From positions 1-45,919 of the forward strand of contig CAIQQM010000124.1 of the NCBI GenBank assembly GCA_903873945.1: a DNA stretch of 45,919 bases. Reading direction: 5' to 3'. This document shows, piece after piece, positions 1 through 9,328 of this stretch. The notes below the pieces were generated by a model. The model searched no databases. It was given only the letters and a program-made list of their open reading frames with translations, and had not been told where the DNA came from. The first letter of the stretch is position 1, and every line of letters begins with the position of its first letter. The translations under genes were made by a program, and so were the position numbers. The stretch comes from an uncultured Verrucomicrobiota bacterium (GTDB taxonomy: Bacteria > Verrucomicrobiota > Verrucomicrobiia > Limisphaerales > UBA8199).

Positions 1-1
1 C

Positions 2-370
2 AGGACAAATAAAGCGGGTTTCACGTTGGTGGAAATCATGATCGTAGTGGCCATTATCGGCCTGTTGGCTGCGATCGCTATTCCTAACTTCGTTCGGGCG
101 CGCACTACATCCCAGATGAATGCGTGCATTAACAACCTGCGCCAGATCGACGGTGCCAAGCAGCAATGGGCGCTGGAGACCAAGCAGGCCACCAATGCCA
201 CCCCTGGCATTACCGACATCAGCGTTTATCTGCGTAACGCCATTACCTGCCCGTCGGGTGGGGCAACGGCGACCTTTGCTACGAGTTACACGATGAACGA
301 TGTGTCGACGAAGCCCCAGTGCAAAATCCTCGGCACGACGCACTTGCTGCCGGCTGATACATCCAGCTAA
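2..370 (+). CDS. Type IV pilin / type II secretion pseudopilin (5' end outside window)
   Basis: The frame is open from the first bases of the window. It reads A-G-F-T-L-V-E followed by a hydrophobic helix ending in IAIPNF, the class III prepilin signature: cleavage after the Gly at 17-19, mature protein starting at Phe 20-22, and the conserved Glu at mature position 5. A TTG at 26 lies inside this signature, so it is not the true start; the leader and start codon lie upstream of the window. The mature part is about 116 residues, with a short globular domain containing CPSGG and a later Cys that may form a disulfide. Such short prepilins are assembled by type IV pilus or type II secretion machinery in the inner membrane and periplasm. 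Which machine it serves cannot be told from one subunit. A strong terminator follows. Confidence 0.85.
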   Translation, partial: RTNKAGFTLVEIMIVVAIIGLLAAIAIPNFVRARTTSQMNACINNLRQIDGAKQQWALETKQATNATPGITDISVYLRNAITCPSGGATATFATSYTMNDVSTKPQCKILGTTHLLPADTSS

Positions 371-391
371 TTGTCTTAATTGTTGACACAA

Positions 392-427
392 AGAGGCTTG
401 GGGAGTGTTCCTCAAGCCTCTCTTTTT
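392..427 (+). terminator. Rho-independent terminator after the pilin gene
   Basis: Positions 392-404 pair with 409-421 (13 bp with one G-U wobble) around a GTGT loop, followed by CTTTTT at 422-427. It starts 22 bases after the pilin stop codon and separates it from the ABC operon. Confidence 0.85.
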
Positions 428-590
428 GTACAAAATAGTCCAATGGTTGGAATCATTTTTTCAGGTAAGGCAACCTGTTCCTTCGGCGCTCCAATTAGAG
501 CCGGGCGGCGGCAAAGGATTTGCGCGGCAGGCGGGATTTTGTTATTGGTCTGCTTGCGAACGGTAAATGCGTGAGACAACAACCTTTTGA

Positions 591-1349
591 ATGATGGATG
601 CGATTGTTGAGTTAAAGAACTTGCGCGTTGAGTTCAAGGCGCAAAATTCGGGGCAGGGCAGGAAAGTCGCCGTCAAGGACTTGAACCTGCGGGTTGAGGC
701 GGGTGAGGTATTCGGCTTTCTTGGCCCCAACGGCGCCGGCAAAACTACGACGATGAATGTTTTGCTCGGGTTCGTGAATGCCACCAGCGGCTCGGCGTTC
801 CTCTTCGGCGTTAACGTGTGTGAGCCTATTGCCCGGCAGCGCATCGGTTACCTCCCGGAAATGACGTATTATTACAAGTTTTTGACTGCGGAGGAATTGC
901 TGCGCTTCTACGCCCGCATTTTCGGTCTTTCGCGGTTGGAGGCGGACCGGAGAATCGATCAGTTGTTGAAACTGGTCGAACTGGAATCGGTAAGAAAACG
1001 TCCCATCAAAACATATTCCAAAGGCATGCAGCAGCGAGTCGGACTTGCTCAGGCGTTGATTAACAATCCGGACCTTTTGATTCTCGATGAGCCGACCAGT
1101 GGTCTGGACCCCATTGGCCGCATGAAGGTGAGGGAGATCATCCAGCGATTGAAGAGCGAAGGCAAAACCATTTTCTTTTCCTCGCACGAGTTGGGCGAAG
1201 TCGAAACTGTCTGCGACCGGGTGGCCATCATCAACCAGGGCGAATTGAAGGCCGAGGGGCGCGTCGTCGACCTGGTGGAAAAGCATCAGGCCAACCTGGA
1301 GAAAATTTTTCTGAAAATCATCGGCTACGAACCACAGGTCTCAGCATGA
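591..1349 (+). CDS. ABC transporter ATP-binding protein (ABC-2 exporter type)
   Basis: This 252-aa protein is a complete nucleotide-binding domain: Walker A GPNGAGKT at residues 45-52, signature YSKGMQQRV near 142-150, Walker B LLILDEP at 162-168, and an H-loop histidine near 199. It would sit on the cytoplasmic face and power the permease encoded next. Its stop overlaps the permease ATG by four bases (ATGA at 1346-1349), indicating translational coupling. The architecture is the NatA/CcmA/GldA-like class, which usually exports substrates or acts on envelope components; the substrate cannot be inferred. A second ATG directly follows the first, so the start could be 591 or 594. Confidence 0.93.
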   Translation: MMDAIVELKNLRVEFKAQNSGQGRKVAVKDLNLRVEAGEVFGFLGPNGAGKTTTMNVLLGFVNATSGSAFLFGVNVCEPIARQRIGYLPEMTYYYKFLTAEELLRFYARIFGLSRLEADRRIDQLLKLVELESVRKRPIKTYSKGMQQRVGLAQALINNPDLLILDEPTSGLDPIGRMKVREIIQRLKSEGKTIFFSSHELGEVETVCDRVAIINQGELKAEGRVVDLVEKHQANLEKIFLKIIGYEPQVSA

Positions 1350-2125
1350 ATACCGTCCTGGCCCTCTCGGGTGTTGTCATCAAGGAAATGTGCCGGCGAA
1401 AGGATTTTTATGTTCTCTTCGTCCTTACCGCCGTCATCACGCTGGTTATGGGGTCGGTCAATTTTTTTGGCGACGCCAAAATCGTGCGGTATCTAAAGGA
1501 CATCTGTCTGTTGTTGATATGGATTTCGGCGCTGGTAATTGCGATCACGACAACGGCGCGCCAGATTCCCGCCGAGCGCGAGAGCCGGACGATTTTTCCA
1601 TTGCTGGCTAAACCGGTCTCGCGCGGCCAGGTGATTTTGGGGAAATTTCTCGGCTGCTGGCTGGCCTGTGGCATGGCGCTTTTGGTCTTCTACGTGTTTT
1701 TTGGCGTGATCAGCGGGTCGCGCGAGCATGAGTGGCCTTTCCTGCAGTATTTCCAGGCGTTCTGGTTGCAATGGACGATGTTGGGTGTGGTTGTGGGCAT
1801 GGTTCTCTTGGGGTCGGTGGTTTTCACCGCGCCGTCCTCAAATGCAACGATCTTGTTTATCGTGGTGGTTGGCATCATTGCCTTGGGGCGGCATCTCAAC
1901 CAGGTGGCGCTCCAGCAGCCGGAGCCGCTGGGCACCCTCGTCTATGCGGTTTATTTCCTGATCCCGCATCTCGAGTGGTACGATGTGCGTGACTTGGTTA
2001 TCTACAATCAGCATCAGCTCGGTTGGCTGGACTGCGGGCTGGCGACAGTTTACGCCGCGGCTTATGTGGCGATGCTGCTGTTCGCGACCGGCATGGTGTT
2101 TCGCCGCAAGTCATTGAATTTGTGA
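1346..2125 (+). CDS. ABC-2 type permease subunit
   Basis: This 259-aa polytopic membrane protein has about six hydrophobic segments. The cytoplasmic stretch ARQIPAERESRTIFPLLAKP at about residues 72-91 is typical of ABC-2/NosY-like permeases, which pair with the preceding kind of ATPase. It overlaps the ATPase gene by 4 bp and the following TPR gene by 4 bp (GTGA at 2122-2125), so the three form one coupled operon. I infer an exporter or an envelope-remodelling transporter of unknown substrate. Confidence 0.88.
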   Translation: MNTVLALSGVVIKEMCRRKDFYVLFVLTAVITLVMGSVNFFGDAKIVRYLKDICLLLIWISALVIAITTTARQIPAERESRTIFPLLAKPVSRGQVILGKFLGCWLACGMALLVFYVFFGVISGSREHEWPFLQYFQAFWLQWTMLGVVVGMVLLGSVVFTAPSSNATILFIVVVGIIALGRHLNQVALQQPEPLGTLVYAVYFLIPHLEWYDVRDLVIYNQHQLGWLDCGLATVYAAAYVAMLLFATGMVFRRKSLNL

Positions 2126-2991
2126 GGAAGCCGGCGCCCTATTTCATATTGGTGCTGCTGGCGGCTGTGTGTTTTAGCGTCGCCACGTATCTTGAACCGC
2201 GCGTGGCTGATTGGAACAAACGCGGCCAATCGGGAAGCGTGTTAAAGTTGTTATTGGGGGATGGGCGGCGCCTTTTTGCCAACCATTTTTTCGTGAAAGC
2301 CGACGTCTCTTTTCACAGCGGCTATTACCCGTCCATTTTCGACCAGCGCAAGGCCCCGAAGGGCAGCCGACACATGACAGCCAAGGAAGGCGAACCGGAG
2401 GAGGAGGAACATGAGAGGCAAATGAACTTCCTTGACCAGCCGAAGGATTGGATTGAGCGCTTTGGCCGGCATTTCATGGTGACGGAGCACACGCATCTGC
2501 AGGGCGGCGACGAGCGTGAGATTCTGCCATGGTTGAGGGTGTCTGCGGACCTGGACCCGCAGCGGGTGGACACTTACACGGTGGCGGCTTACTGGCTGCG
2601 GGATCTTGGCAAAGTGAAAGAGGCGGAGGATTTTTTGCACGAAGGACTGCGCAACAACCCCAACAGCTATGAAATCCTCTTTGAACTGGGCCGGCTCTAC
2701 TACCAGAACTACCACGATATTGTTCGTGCCAGGAACGTTTGGGAACTGGCGCTCCGCAAGTGGTTTGGGCAGGAATCTGGGAAAAAGGAAGCGGACTTGC
2801 TCCAGTTTGAGCAAATCGCCGTGAATCTTGGGCGGCTGGAAGAACAAGCGGGAAACTACGAGCGCTCTGTAGCCCTCCTCGAACTCGCCAGGAAGGCATC
2901 GCCGAATCCCGCAGCTCTGCAGTTGCAGATCGACGATCTTAAACAGAAGATTGTTGTCCGCCCGCCTCCCGCTTCCTCCACCTCGCGTTGA
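2122..2991 (+). CDS. Membrane-anchored TPR protein of the ABC operon
   Basis: Translation most likely starts at GTG 2122, which overlaps the permease stop (GTGA). An in-frame ATG at 2023 lies inside the permease gene and gives an unconvincing N-terminus. From 2122 the protein is 289 aa: a short basic start, one transmembrane or signal-anchor helix (about residues 7-22), then a mostly helical soluble part. Two to three TPR-like units are visible around TYTVAAYWLRDLGKVKEAED and SYEILFELGRLYYQNYHDIV, and another near the C-terminus (GNYERSVALLELARKASPNP). TPRs bind proteins, so it may be an accessory or assembly factor for the transporter. It has no catalytic motif. Confidence 0.75.
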   Translation: MRKPAPYFILVLLAAVCFSVATYLEPRVADWNKRGQSGSVLKLLLGDGRRLFANHFFVKADVSFHSGYYPSIFDQRKAPKGSRHMTAKEGEPEEEEHERQMNFLDQPKDWIERFGRHFMVTEHTHLQGGDEREILPWLRVSADLDPQRVDTYTVAAYWLRDLGKVKEAEDFLHEGLRNNPNSYEILFELGRLYYQNYHDIVRARNVWELALRKWFGQESGKKEADLLQFEQIAVNLGRLEEQAGNYERSVALLELARKASPNPAALQLQIDDLKQKIVVRPPPASSTSR

Positions 2992-3122
2992 AAGAGAGCT
3001 GAGCCGGGTCGGGCAACCGCTCACGGAAAAATTCCGACAAGTAATACCGGGCTTCTTGGGCTTTTCGGACTTGGCGGTTTGGGCTTTGTTTTTCAGTTGG
3101 TTCTCTGTTAAATCACTTTTGT

Positions 3123-3785
3123 ATGAGAAAGCGATTCGCTCAAATCAAGCGGGTTACCAGGGAAACGGATACCCGGGTCAGGTTGGGAATTGACGGGGCG
3201 GGCGAGTCTTCCATCAACACGGGCATTGCATTTTTTGACCACATGTTGACCTTGTTTGCCAAACATGCGGTTGTGGATTTGGAACTGCGGTGCCGGGGAG
3301 ATCTGGCTGTTGATGCTCACCACACAGTGGAGGATTGCGGTATCGCCCTTGGTCAGGCCTTTTCCCGGGGGTTGGGCAACAAGAGGGGCATTCGTCGTTA
3401 TGGCGCGGGTTTTGACCCGCGCAATCCCTTCACCGGCGAGGCCTTCGTGCCGATGGATGAAAGTCTGGCGCGTTGTGTTATCGATTTCAGCGGGCGGCCC
3501 TGTCTCGTCTGGAGGGGATTGAATAATTTCGCCCAGAAGGCGGTGCGTAAGTCTGAGAAGGAACAGGACATGTCCAGCGCATTCCGGTTCGGCTTGGCGC
3601 GCGAATTTTTCCAGGGGTTTGCGAACGAGGCCCGTTGCAATCTGCATCTGGAGTTGCTTTACGGTGACGAACCGCACCATGTTTGCGAGGCCCTGTTCAA
3701 GGCCTTCGCCAAAGCGGTGGACGTCGCCTGCCAGCGGGATCCTCGGATCGCGAACCGGCTTCCGTCGACCAAGGGAAAACTATAA
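3123..3785 (+). CDS. hisB: Imidazoleglycerol-phosphate dehydratase (histidine biosynthesis)
   Basis: HisB removes water from imidazole glycerol phosphate to give imidazole acetol phosphate, the sixth step of histidine synthesis, using a Mn-dependent site. Both metal-binding repeats are visible: FFDHM (residues 37-41) with DAHHTVED (64-71), and EPHHVCEALFKAFAKA (about 183-198); the family ending PSTKG is near the C-terminus. At 220 aa it is longer than the usual 195 or so. The extra length includes an insertion at about residues 96-108 (GFDPRNPFTGEAF) between RRYG and VPMDE, which are nearly adjacent in most HisB proteins. It is the monofunctional form and is not next to other his genes. No clear ribosome-binding site precedes ATG 3123. 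Confidence 0.93.
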   Translation: MRKRFAQIKRVTRETDTRVRLGIDGAGESSINTGIAFFDHMLTLFAKHAVVDLELRCRGDLAVDAHHTVEDCGIALGQAFSRGLGNKRGIRRYGAGFDPRNPFTGEAFVPMDESLARCVIDFSGRPCLVWRGLNNFAQKAVRKSEKEQDMSSAFRFGLAREFFQGFANEARCNLHLELLYGDEPHHVCEALFKAFAKAVDVACQRDPRIANRLPSTKGKL

Positions 3786-3928
3786 GGTCGGTTGAATGCA
3801 CCCGTCGGGCGTCCCGTCCAACCGGCGACAGATAAAGATTATTCCCCTGCTATGGGCGGATTGCGCGCGAGGTTGACCGGCCGGCAACAGAATTGACGTT
3901 GACGTGCCGCCTTCCTTCCTGCGGTGAT

Positions 3929-5719
3929 ATGCGTGTAATGAAGACGTTTGTCATGCTTGCGATCACCGCCGGCTGGTGGCTGCTTTCCGGCACAGCTTCC
4001 AGCTTCGCCGCTTCGGACGAAGCCCCGTTTGCGGGGCGCTCCACACCCGACCGCCGCGTCCGTGATTACATCCTCCCGGCGCGTGTGCTGTGGCAGTCAC
4101 CGCCGGAAGGTTGCGCCGTGCGGGATGCGGAGTTTCTGCTTCGGCCTTTCAACGGGCAAATAAGCCTGGCCGATCCGTCGGGATGCATCCTCAATAATAA
4201 TGGCAAGGCGCCCGGCATCCTGTTGGATTTCGGCCGCGAATTGCAGGGCGGCATCCAGCTCGCCGTGGCTGGCCTCCTCCCGTCTTCCGGCCAAAGCAAA
4301 AACGCTCACGTTCGCATCCGGTTTGGCGAGTCCGCTGCCGAAGCCATGAGCGAGCTGGGCGGCGAGGCCAATGCCGCCAGCGACTATTCCGTTCGCGACG
4401 AAACACCCCTCTTGCCTCGGTTCGGCACTGTCGAATTCGGCAACACAGGCTTCCGCTTCATCCGCATCGACCTTGTGGAATCCAACAGCTTCGTCGTGCT
4501 GAAAGCTGTGCGCGCCGTTTTTGTGCACAGCGACCTGCCCGCTCTCGGCTCGTTTCGCTGCAACGACGAGCGTCTCAACCGGATTTGGGCCGCCGGCGCT
4601 TACACGGTTTTTCTCAATATGCAGGACTATGTCTGGGACGGGATCAAGCGCGACCGCCTTGTTTGGGCCGGCGACCTGCATCCCGAGACCAGCACGATTG
4701 GCGCGGTGTTCGGTAATGTCCCCGTGGTCCCTGCCAGTCTCGACTTCGTCCGCCTGGAAACGCCGCTGCCAAACTGGATGAACGGTTTCAGCTCGTATTC
4801 GCTGTGGTGGCTCATCATCCAGCGCGATTGGTATCTTCAAAACGGGGATCTGGCCTATCTCCGGCAGCAGCAGGCTTACTTTACCGGTCTCCTAAGACAG
4901 ATGAAAAAGCACATCGGGCCGGACGGGGCGGAGACATTGCCGGGAACGCGTTTTCTGGACTGGCCATCCAGTTACAATAAGAAAGTCATCCATGCAGGGC
5001 TGCAGGCCCTGATGGTGCTCGCTTTCGAGGCTGGGGGCGAAATGGCCGCTGCTTTGGGCGATTCCGCCACGGCAGTCGAATGTGCCGAGGCAGTCACCTG
5101 CCTTCGCAAACATCTGCCGGAGCATGGCAATAGCAAGTCAGCCGCCGCGCTTATGGTCCTGGCCGGGCTGGGAGATGCCGCCCGGTTCAACCGTGAGGTC
5201 ATGGGCGTGGATGGCGCGAAGCGGATGACCACGTTCACCGGTTATTATGTCCTCCAGGCTCGGGCGAAGGCGGACGATTACCAGGGCTGCCTCGACAACA
5301 TCCGCGATTTCTGGGGCGCGATGCTTGACCTCGGCGCGACTACGTTTTGGGAGGACTTCGACCTGGATTGGCTGCCCAACGCTGCCCGCATCGATGAATT
5401 GGTCCCGCCGGGCAGGAAGGACATTCATGGCGCCGGCGGAGCCTATACATACAAAGGCTTTCGGCAGAGCCTTTGTCACGGCTGGGCTTCCGGCCCGACC
5501 GCGTGGTTGAGCCAGCACGTCCTCGGCGTCCAGGTCGTCGAGGCTGGCTGCAAGACTGTGCGCATTGTCCCGCACCTTGGCGACCTCCAATGGGCCGAAG
5601 GCTGCTTCCCCACACCGAACGGCGTAATCAAAATCCGCCACGAAAAACAGGCGGATGGAACCATCAAGTCCGACATCCAGGCGCCGCCGGGAGTCAGGGT
5701 GGAAAGCGCGGCGAAATAG
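3929..5719 (+). CDS. Secreted GH78-type alpha-L-rhamnosidase
   Basis: From ATG 3929 the protein is 596 aa with a signal peptide (MRVMKTFVMLAITAGWWLL, likely cut after SSFA); ATG 3938 is also possible, and TTG 3893 would put extra polar residues before the signal. A beta-rich N-terminal half (GILLDFGRELQGGI) precedes the (alpha/alpha)6 catalytic domain. The GH78 hallmark DGIKRDRLVWAGD is present, with a later acidic cluster FWEDFDLDW and the family-typical SLCHGWASGPTAWLSQHVLG. Family enzymes release terminal alpha-L-rhamnose from plant or bacterial polysaccharides and glycosides by inversion. It appears to be a single gene, without an obvious transporter partner. Confidence 0.85.
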   Translation: MRVMKTFVMLAITAGWWLLSGTASSFAASDEAPFAGRSTPDRRVRDYILPARVLWQSPPEGCAVRDAEFLLRPFNGQISLADPSGCILNNNGKAPGILLDFGRELQGGIQLAVAGLLPSSGQSKNAHVRIRFGESAAEAMSELGGEANAASDYSVRDETPLLPRFGTVEFGNTGFRFIRIDLVESNSFVVLKAVRAVFVHSDLPALGSFRCNDERLNRIWAAGAYTVFLNMQDYVWDGIKRDRLVWAGDLHPETSTIGAVFGNVPVVPASLDFVRLETPLPNWMNGFSSYSLWWLIIQRDWYLQNGDLAYLRQQQAYFTGLLRQMKKHIGPDGAETLPGTRFLDWPSSYNKKVIHAGLQALMVLAFEAGGEMAAALGDSATAVECAEAVTCLRKHLPEHGNSKSAAALMVLAGLGDAARFNREVMGVDGAKRMTTFTGYYVLQARAKADDYQGCLDNIRDFWGAMLDLGATTFWEDFDLDWLPNAARIDELVPPGRKDIHGAGGAYTYKGFRQSLCHGWASGPTAWLSQHVLGVQVVEAGCKTVRIVPHLGDLQWAEGCFPTPNGVIKIRHEKQADGTIKSDIQAPPGVRVESAAK

Positions 5720-5861
5720 AGTTTATAGGACTCGAAAGGGCAGACATGCCGGAGGCTGTTGGGTCTGGCCCGGCTTCCGCATGATTGCGTGACCGTGGAA
5801 AGAGGCTCCTTCGTGGCCAATGCTGCAATCCCTCTCGGATTTCGCCGCACGAGCCTGCGCC

Positions 5862-7445
5862 CTATGGTCCCGACCAGCCTTCGATGACTTTCAGCGGTAA
5901 CTCTTCGTATTGGCTGACTGGTCCGGCCGTCGTACCCGGGACCTGATTCAGGCTTCGCGCGGAAGCGCGGAGGAACTCGGCGACTTTAATGGACCAGGTG
6001 ATCAAAATAATTGATTCCGGGCTGCGTCCCTCTAAACGGTCCGCTGCTGCCGGGAAATTCCCGACAATCCAGACTCGATGACCGCCGGCCAGCGTTTCAC
6101 GCAAACGCTGCAGCAACGGACGGAGCGGTTCGTCGGCATCCGCCAGTTCCATTTGTTTTTTGATCAAATCGTAGCGGTGGAACCGGTGAAACTCGATCGG
6201 CGGCAGCGTCATCCACGAGGCTGGGCCGCGGTAGTACCGCTCGAAGGAGATGCCGATTTGCCAGGGATAAACCACCACTAAATCCTCTTTGGCGGCAACT
6301 TCGCCCAGCTTCCGGGCGACGAGATCCACATTAGTTTGCCGAACTTCGATCTGCCGCCAGGCAAGGGGCAGCGCGGCGGCGGCAATGAAAATCACCAATA
6401 CAAGCCGTGCCCGGGTTGCCCAGCGCTGTTGCTGGAGCGTGTCGAAAATGAAATCCAAAAGCACCGCCGCCAATCCCATCACCGCCATGTAGTACCAGGG
6501 CCGCGTGGGATAACTGAGCAGCTTGAGAAAACAGAAACACCCTCCGACGCCAGCCGACAATGCGGTCCCGGCAAAAAGAAGCAGATCCCGGTCTTGATTC
6601 TTGAATCTCGACTGACTGCCGAAGGCAAGTCCCAGGCCCGCGAGAAACAGCAACCCCCAAACCCAGGCATTCGAATAACCAGAGACTCCTAACGTGTCGC
6701 AGCATTGAAACCACAACTCCCCAAAGCTTGTGGGCTTGCGGACCAGCACGTCCCATCCCCGGGCGCTCCGCAACAATTCCCAGTAAGGCAGCAAGGAAAC
6801 TGCCGCCGCCAACCCGATGAGCAACACTATTCCGGCCAATCGCCAGGTGCGGCGCCGCCAAGCCACCGCCACGCCGCCAAGGCAGATTGCCAGAACCAGG
6901 GGCGGGTTGTGCATTAGACATTGCACGCTGGCCATTGCGCCTAGCGCCGCGCAGGCAATCCGCCAGCCGGTCGCCTGCTTCAGCACGCGCCACATCAGTC
7001 CCGCCGTCAAGACCACAAACAACGTGCCCAAGCCGTACCCGCGGACTGAGTCGCCATAAATAATGAAAGCGCTGTTGAAGCCCAGCAAGGCCAGCGCGAG
7101 CAAAGGCGGACCTCGCCGGACCGTCCAGGTGTTCCACCACAGCGCGGCGAGGATCGAGAGCCCTACCAGCATCCCGAACGTGCGGAACCCCCAATCGCTG
7201 TTGCCGGATGCCCACGCCACCGTGCGAATTGCCGCCGGCACCACCAGCGGGAAGGCTTCGTGGGGAAAATGATGAATGACCTCCTGGACCGGTGACAGGG
7301 TTGCCAACCCGACCAACGCCGCCTCGTCGCGCCACAACGCATCGGCCTTTACCGCTCGCACCACGTGCAGACACACAATTACAACCGTGAGAACGAGTCC
7401 GACCAGGATCTCCAGTCGGCGGCTCAAGGGGGGCGCTGTCGTCAT
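5862..7445 (-). CDS. Polytopic GT-C-like membrane glycosyltransferase (GT39/ArnT-like)
   Basis: This 527-aa protein has ten or more predicted membrane helices. The first helix is followed by an acidic motif, DALWRDEA (Asp40-Glu41), in the first periplasmic loop. An acidic pair there is the usual catalytic position in GT-C enzymes such as ArnT and PMT, which use polyprenyl-phosphate sugars. A soluble C-terminal part follows the helices. The acceptor and the sugar are unknown. It is the last gene of a minus-strand run, 237 bp downstream of another large membrane protein. Confidence 0.65.
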   Translation of the reverse strand: MTTAPPLSRRLEILVGLVLTVVIVCLHVVRAVKADALWRDEAALVGLATLSPVQEVIHHFPHEAFPLVVPAAIRTVAWASGNSDWGFRTFGMLVGLSILAALWWNTWTVRRGPPLLALALLGFNSAFIIYGDSVRGYGLGTLFVVLTAGLMWRVLKQATGWRIACAALGAMASVQCLMHNPPLVLAICLGGVAVAWRRRTWRLAGIVLLIGLAAAVSLLPYWELLRSARGWDVLVRKPTSFGELWFQCCDTLGVSGYSNAWVWGLLFLAGLGLAFGSQSRFKNQDRDLLLFAGTALSAGVGGCFCFLKLLSYPTRPWYYMAVMGLAAVLLDFIFDTLQQQRWATRARLVLVIFIAAAALPLAWRQIEVRQTNVDLVARKLGEVAAKEDLVVVYPWQIGISFERYYRGPASWMTLPPIEFHRFHRYDLIKKQMELADADEPLRPLLQRLRETLAGGHRVWIVGNFPAAADRLEGRSPESIILITWSIKVAEFLRASARSLNQVPGTTAGPVSQYEELPLKVIEGWSGP

Positions 7446-7595
7446 TATCAGTTAACAAAAGAGTCAGCGACTGCTTCCGACAAGGCAAGTCCGGAAATGC
7501 GGCCGCATCTTTTTAAGCAGCCGCTCCATCGTGTCCGGACGATTTTTGGGCGACTGGCCTCGGACCGGTTGCGGTAAAGCCCCGTGTTGTGCTTC

Positions 7596-7626
7596 AAAAA
7601 CCGGGTAGCCGCAAAGGCAATGCGGC
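7596..7626 (-). terminator. Possible terminator hairpin after the 7683-9206 gene
   Basis: GCCGCA (7608-7613) pairs perfectly with TGCGGC (7621-7626) around a 7-base loop. On the minus strand the hairpin is followed, after seven bases, by TTTTT (7596-7600). The gap makes it a weak intrinsic terminator; it could instead be a general hairpin, since the plus strand also has TTTT right after it. Confidence 0.3.
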
Positions 7627-7682
7627 TTTTAGGCGTTTGGAATACATCTGTTCGGAAGCCGGCTGGGTTCTGGCCTTTTGGA

Positions 7683-9206
7683 CTACTGCGAATTCAAGGA
7701 TGTTTCCCGGTCGCGGAACAACGATAGCTGGTGTTTTACGAGGACAGGATATCGTTGCACGATTGTTTCTGGCCGGGGATAAATTGCCGACAAGCCGTTA
7801 TAGTCAATATCGGCTTGGGGGTTTGCCGCTAAGCCCAGTAAACGCGCCCGACCGTAGGCTTGCCGCCGGGATAAATTCCTTGCTCCGCTCGTCGCGAAGA
7901 CCGAACCGAGAATGAGTAATATAATTGACCCCATGAGCAACCACCGGGCAACTGTTTGGCAACTTCGTGGAAAGGCTTTTTGCCCGGGTCGTGCCTCGTG
8001 GGAATCGGTGCCATCGGCGTTTCCATCGCCCTTGGTGAGCAAGATGAGAAAAACAATCAGGCTCACCCACAGCGGTATCACCATTGTGCAGTACCGTGGG
8101 GCCATGGCCTGATTGCTGCCATGGCCCAACCGGCCGATTCCGGTAATAAGGGCGCTGCCTATCGAATACAGGCTCATGGCGAAATAAGGTAGCAGTGTCC
8201 GGACATTCGTAATTTTCCGGCGAACCAGTGTTGCGCCCGCCAAACCGCAGGTCGCGGTCGCGGCCAGACCGAAAACAAAGGCAAAGGCACCGTCCAGGGA
8301 GCGGTCGCCGCTCAGGCCTTGGGCGCAAATGCCGCCGATGTACTTGAAAACATAAGTGACATACTCGAGCGGCATTTCGAAAATGAGGCCGAGCGGCGGA
8401 TGTTCTTGCGGCTTCTGATAATGATGGAAGTAGGTCCCCAACGTCAGGGTCCCAATCGATATCCAACCGATCAGTGCCGGCCATCTTTCCCGGGCTCCGG
8501 CCGTTATGATGAGCAGGATGGCGAGTCCGATCGGCCAGAACAGAATCCCATTGGCAAAGGAATAGGTGGCCACGACTCCTAGAAGCGCGGCGGCGGTAAA
8601 CCGGGGCCAATTGAAGGTTTCATCGGCTAGCAACACGATCCCGCCAACCGCTGCGAGCAGATTCAGGAATATCTGCAGTTGCCAGCCCCAGAGCCAGTTT
8701 TCATATTGCGCGATTGAAAACACGATGAGCGAGATTGCGGGGATGGCCCAAAGTAATCCGTTCCATCCCGGTTTCCGTCCCGTTATTTTCACCTGGCGGG
8801 CGAGAACTGCAAAAAAACCAAGAGCAAGGATGATATTCGTCGCCAGTTCATAGCGGATGTTCCAATGGGTCAGGCGTGCCAGCAGCAGCATGATCACCCA
8901 GGGAAAGAGCTGCCGGTGTTCGTTGTGTTGCGCCCATAGGTCGTGCAAGGTCACCTCGCTGTGATACGACTTCTCCAGAAGTGGCACCAGTTCCCATTGG
9001 TCCCAAAAAGGCACATCCACGGCATATCGGACGACTATCCAAATCACGAAGACCAATGGAGCCAGCGTCAGGATTTTGGCGCCATGACCCGAAAGGAAGG
9101 AGGAGAGATGCGAGATCACTGATCGGTCCGGTCGGGAGGGCGCCGGAGTCTGCTCTCCACCGCCTGATCGATTTTGCGGGGGCATGTGTCCGTGGTTTCC
9201 GTTCAT
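7683..9206 (-). CDS. Polytopic membrane protein of unknown function, GT-C-like
   Basis: This 507-aa protein has a polar 50-residue start and then about ten hydrophobic helices. After the first helix comes VPFWDQWELVPLLEKSYHSE and then HNEHRQLFPW; acidic and histidine residues in this first loop are reminiscent of GT-C glycosyltransferases. I recognise the WDQWE...HNEHR pattern from uncharacterised bacterial membrane proteins but cannot name a family. The start at ATG 9206 is plausible; MPPQNRS a few codons later is an alternative. Its neighbours on both sides are also sugar-related membrane proteins, so a role in surface glycan or lipid-linked sugar transfer is a reasonable inference. Confidence 0.65.
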   Translation of the reverse strand: MNGNHGHMPPQNRSGGGEQTPAPSRPDRSVISHLSSFLSGHGAKILTLAPLVFVIWIVVRYAVDVPFWDQWELVPLLEKSYHSEVTLHDLWAQHNEHRQLFPWVIMLLLARLTHWNIRYELATNIILALGFFAVLARQVKITGRKPGWNGLLWAIPAISLIVFSIAQYENWLWGWQLQIFLNLLAAVGGIVLLADETFNWPRFTAAALLGVVATYSFANGILFWPIGLAILLIITAGARERWPALIGWISIGTLTLGTYFHHYQKPQEHPPLGLIFEMPLEYVTYVFKYIGGICAQGLSGDRSLDGAFAFVFGLAATATCGLAGATLVRRKITNVRTLLPYFAMSLYSIGSALITGIGRLGHGSNQAMAPRYCTMVIPLWVSLIVFLILLTKGDGNADGTDSHEARPGQKAFPRSCQTVARWLLMGSIILLILGSVFATSGARNLSRRQAYGRARLLGLAANPQADIDYNGLSAIYPRPETIVQRYPVLVKHQLSLFRDRETSLNSQ

Positions 9207-9328
9207 GCCGTGAGTTGTTCGGAATGGCTGCGGCGGCGATTCCTCCGTGAACTATTCCTTGAGGCGCGAGGGCTCCCGGCCTCTGGAGTAATTGTTTTTT
9301 TGGTTAAATGCATGCGATGTCACTCGGC

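Noticed and set aside
612-1286. A 224-codon frame antisense to the ABC ATPase
   Set aside because: The sense strand has all ABC motifs; the antisense protein has none and no ribosome-binding site.
2023-2121. ATG 2023 as the start of the TPR protein
   Set aside because: It would overlap 100 bases of the permease and add an Arg/Gly-rich stretch before the membrane helix; GTG 2122 on a GTGA overlap fits better.
6331-7488. A 385-codon frame on the minus strand overlapping the GT-C-like gene
   Set aside because: It is Arg/Gly/Ala-rich with no motif and lies on the same strand in another frame of a clear membrane-protein gene, a usual effect of high GC at third positions.
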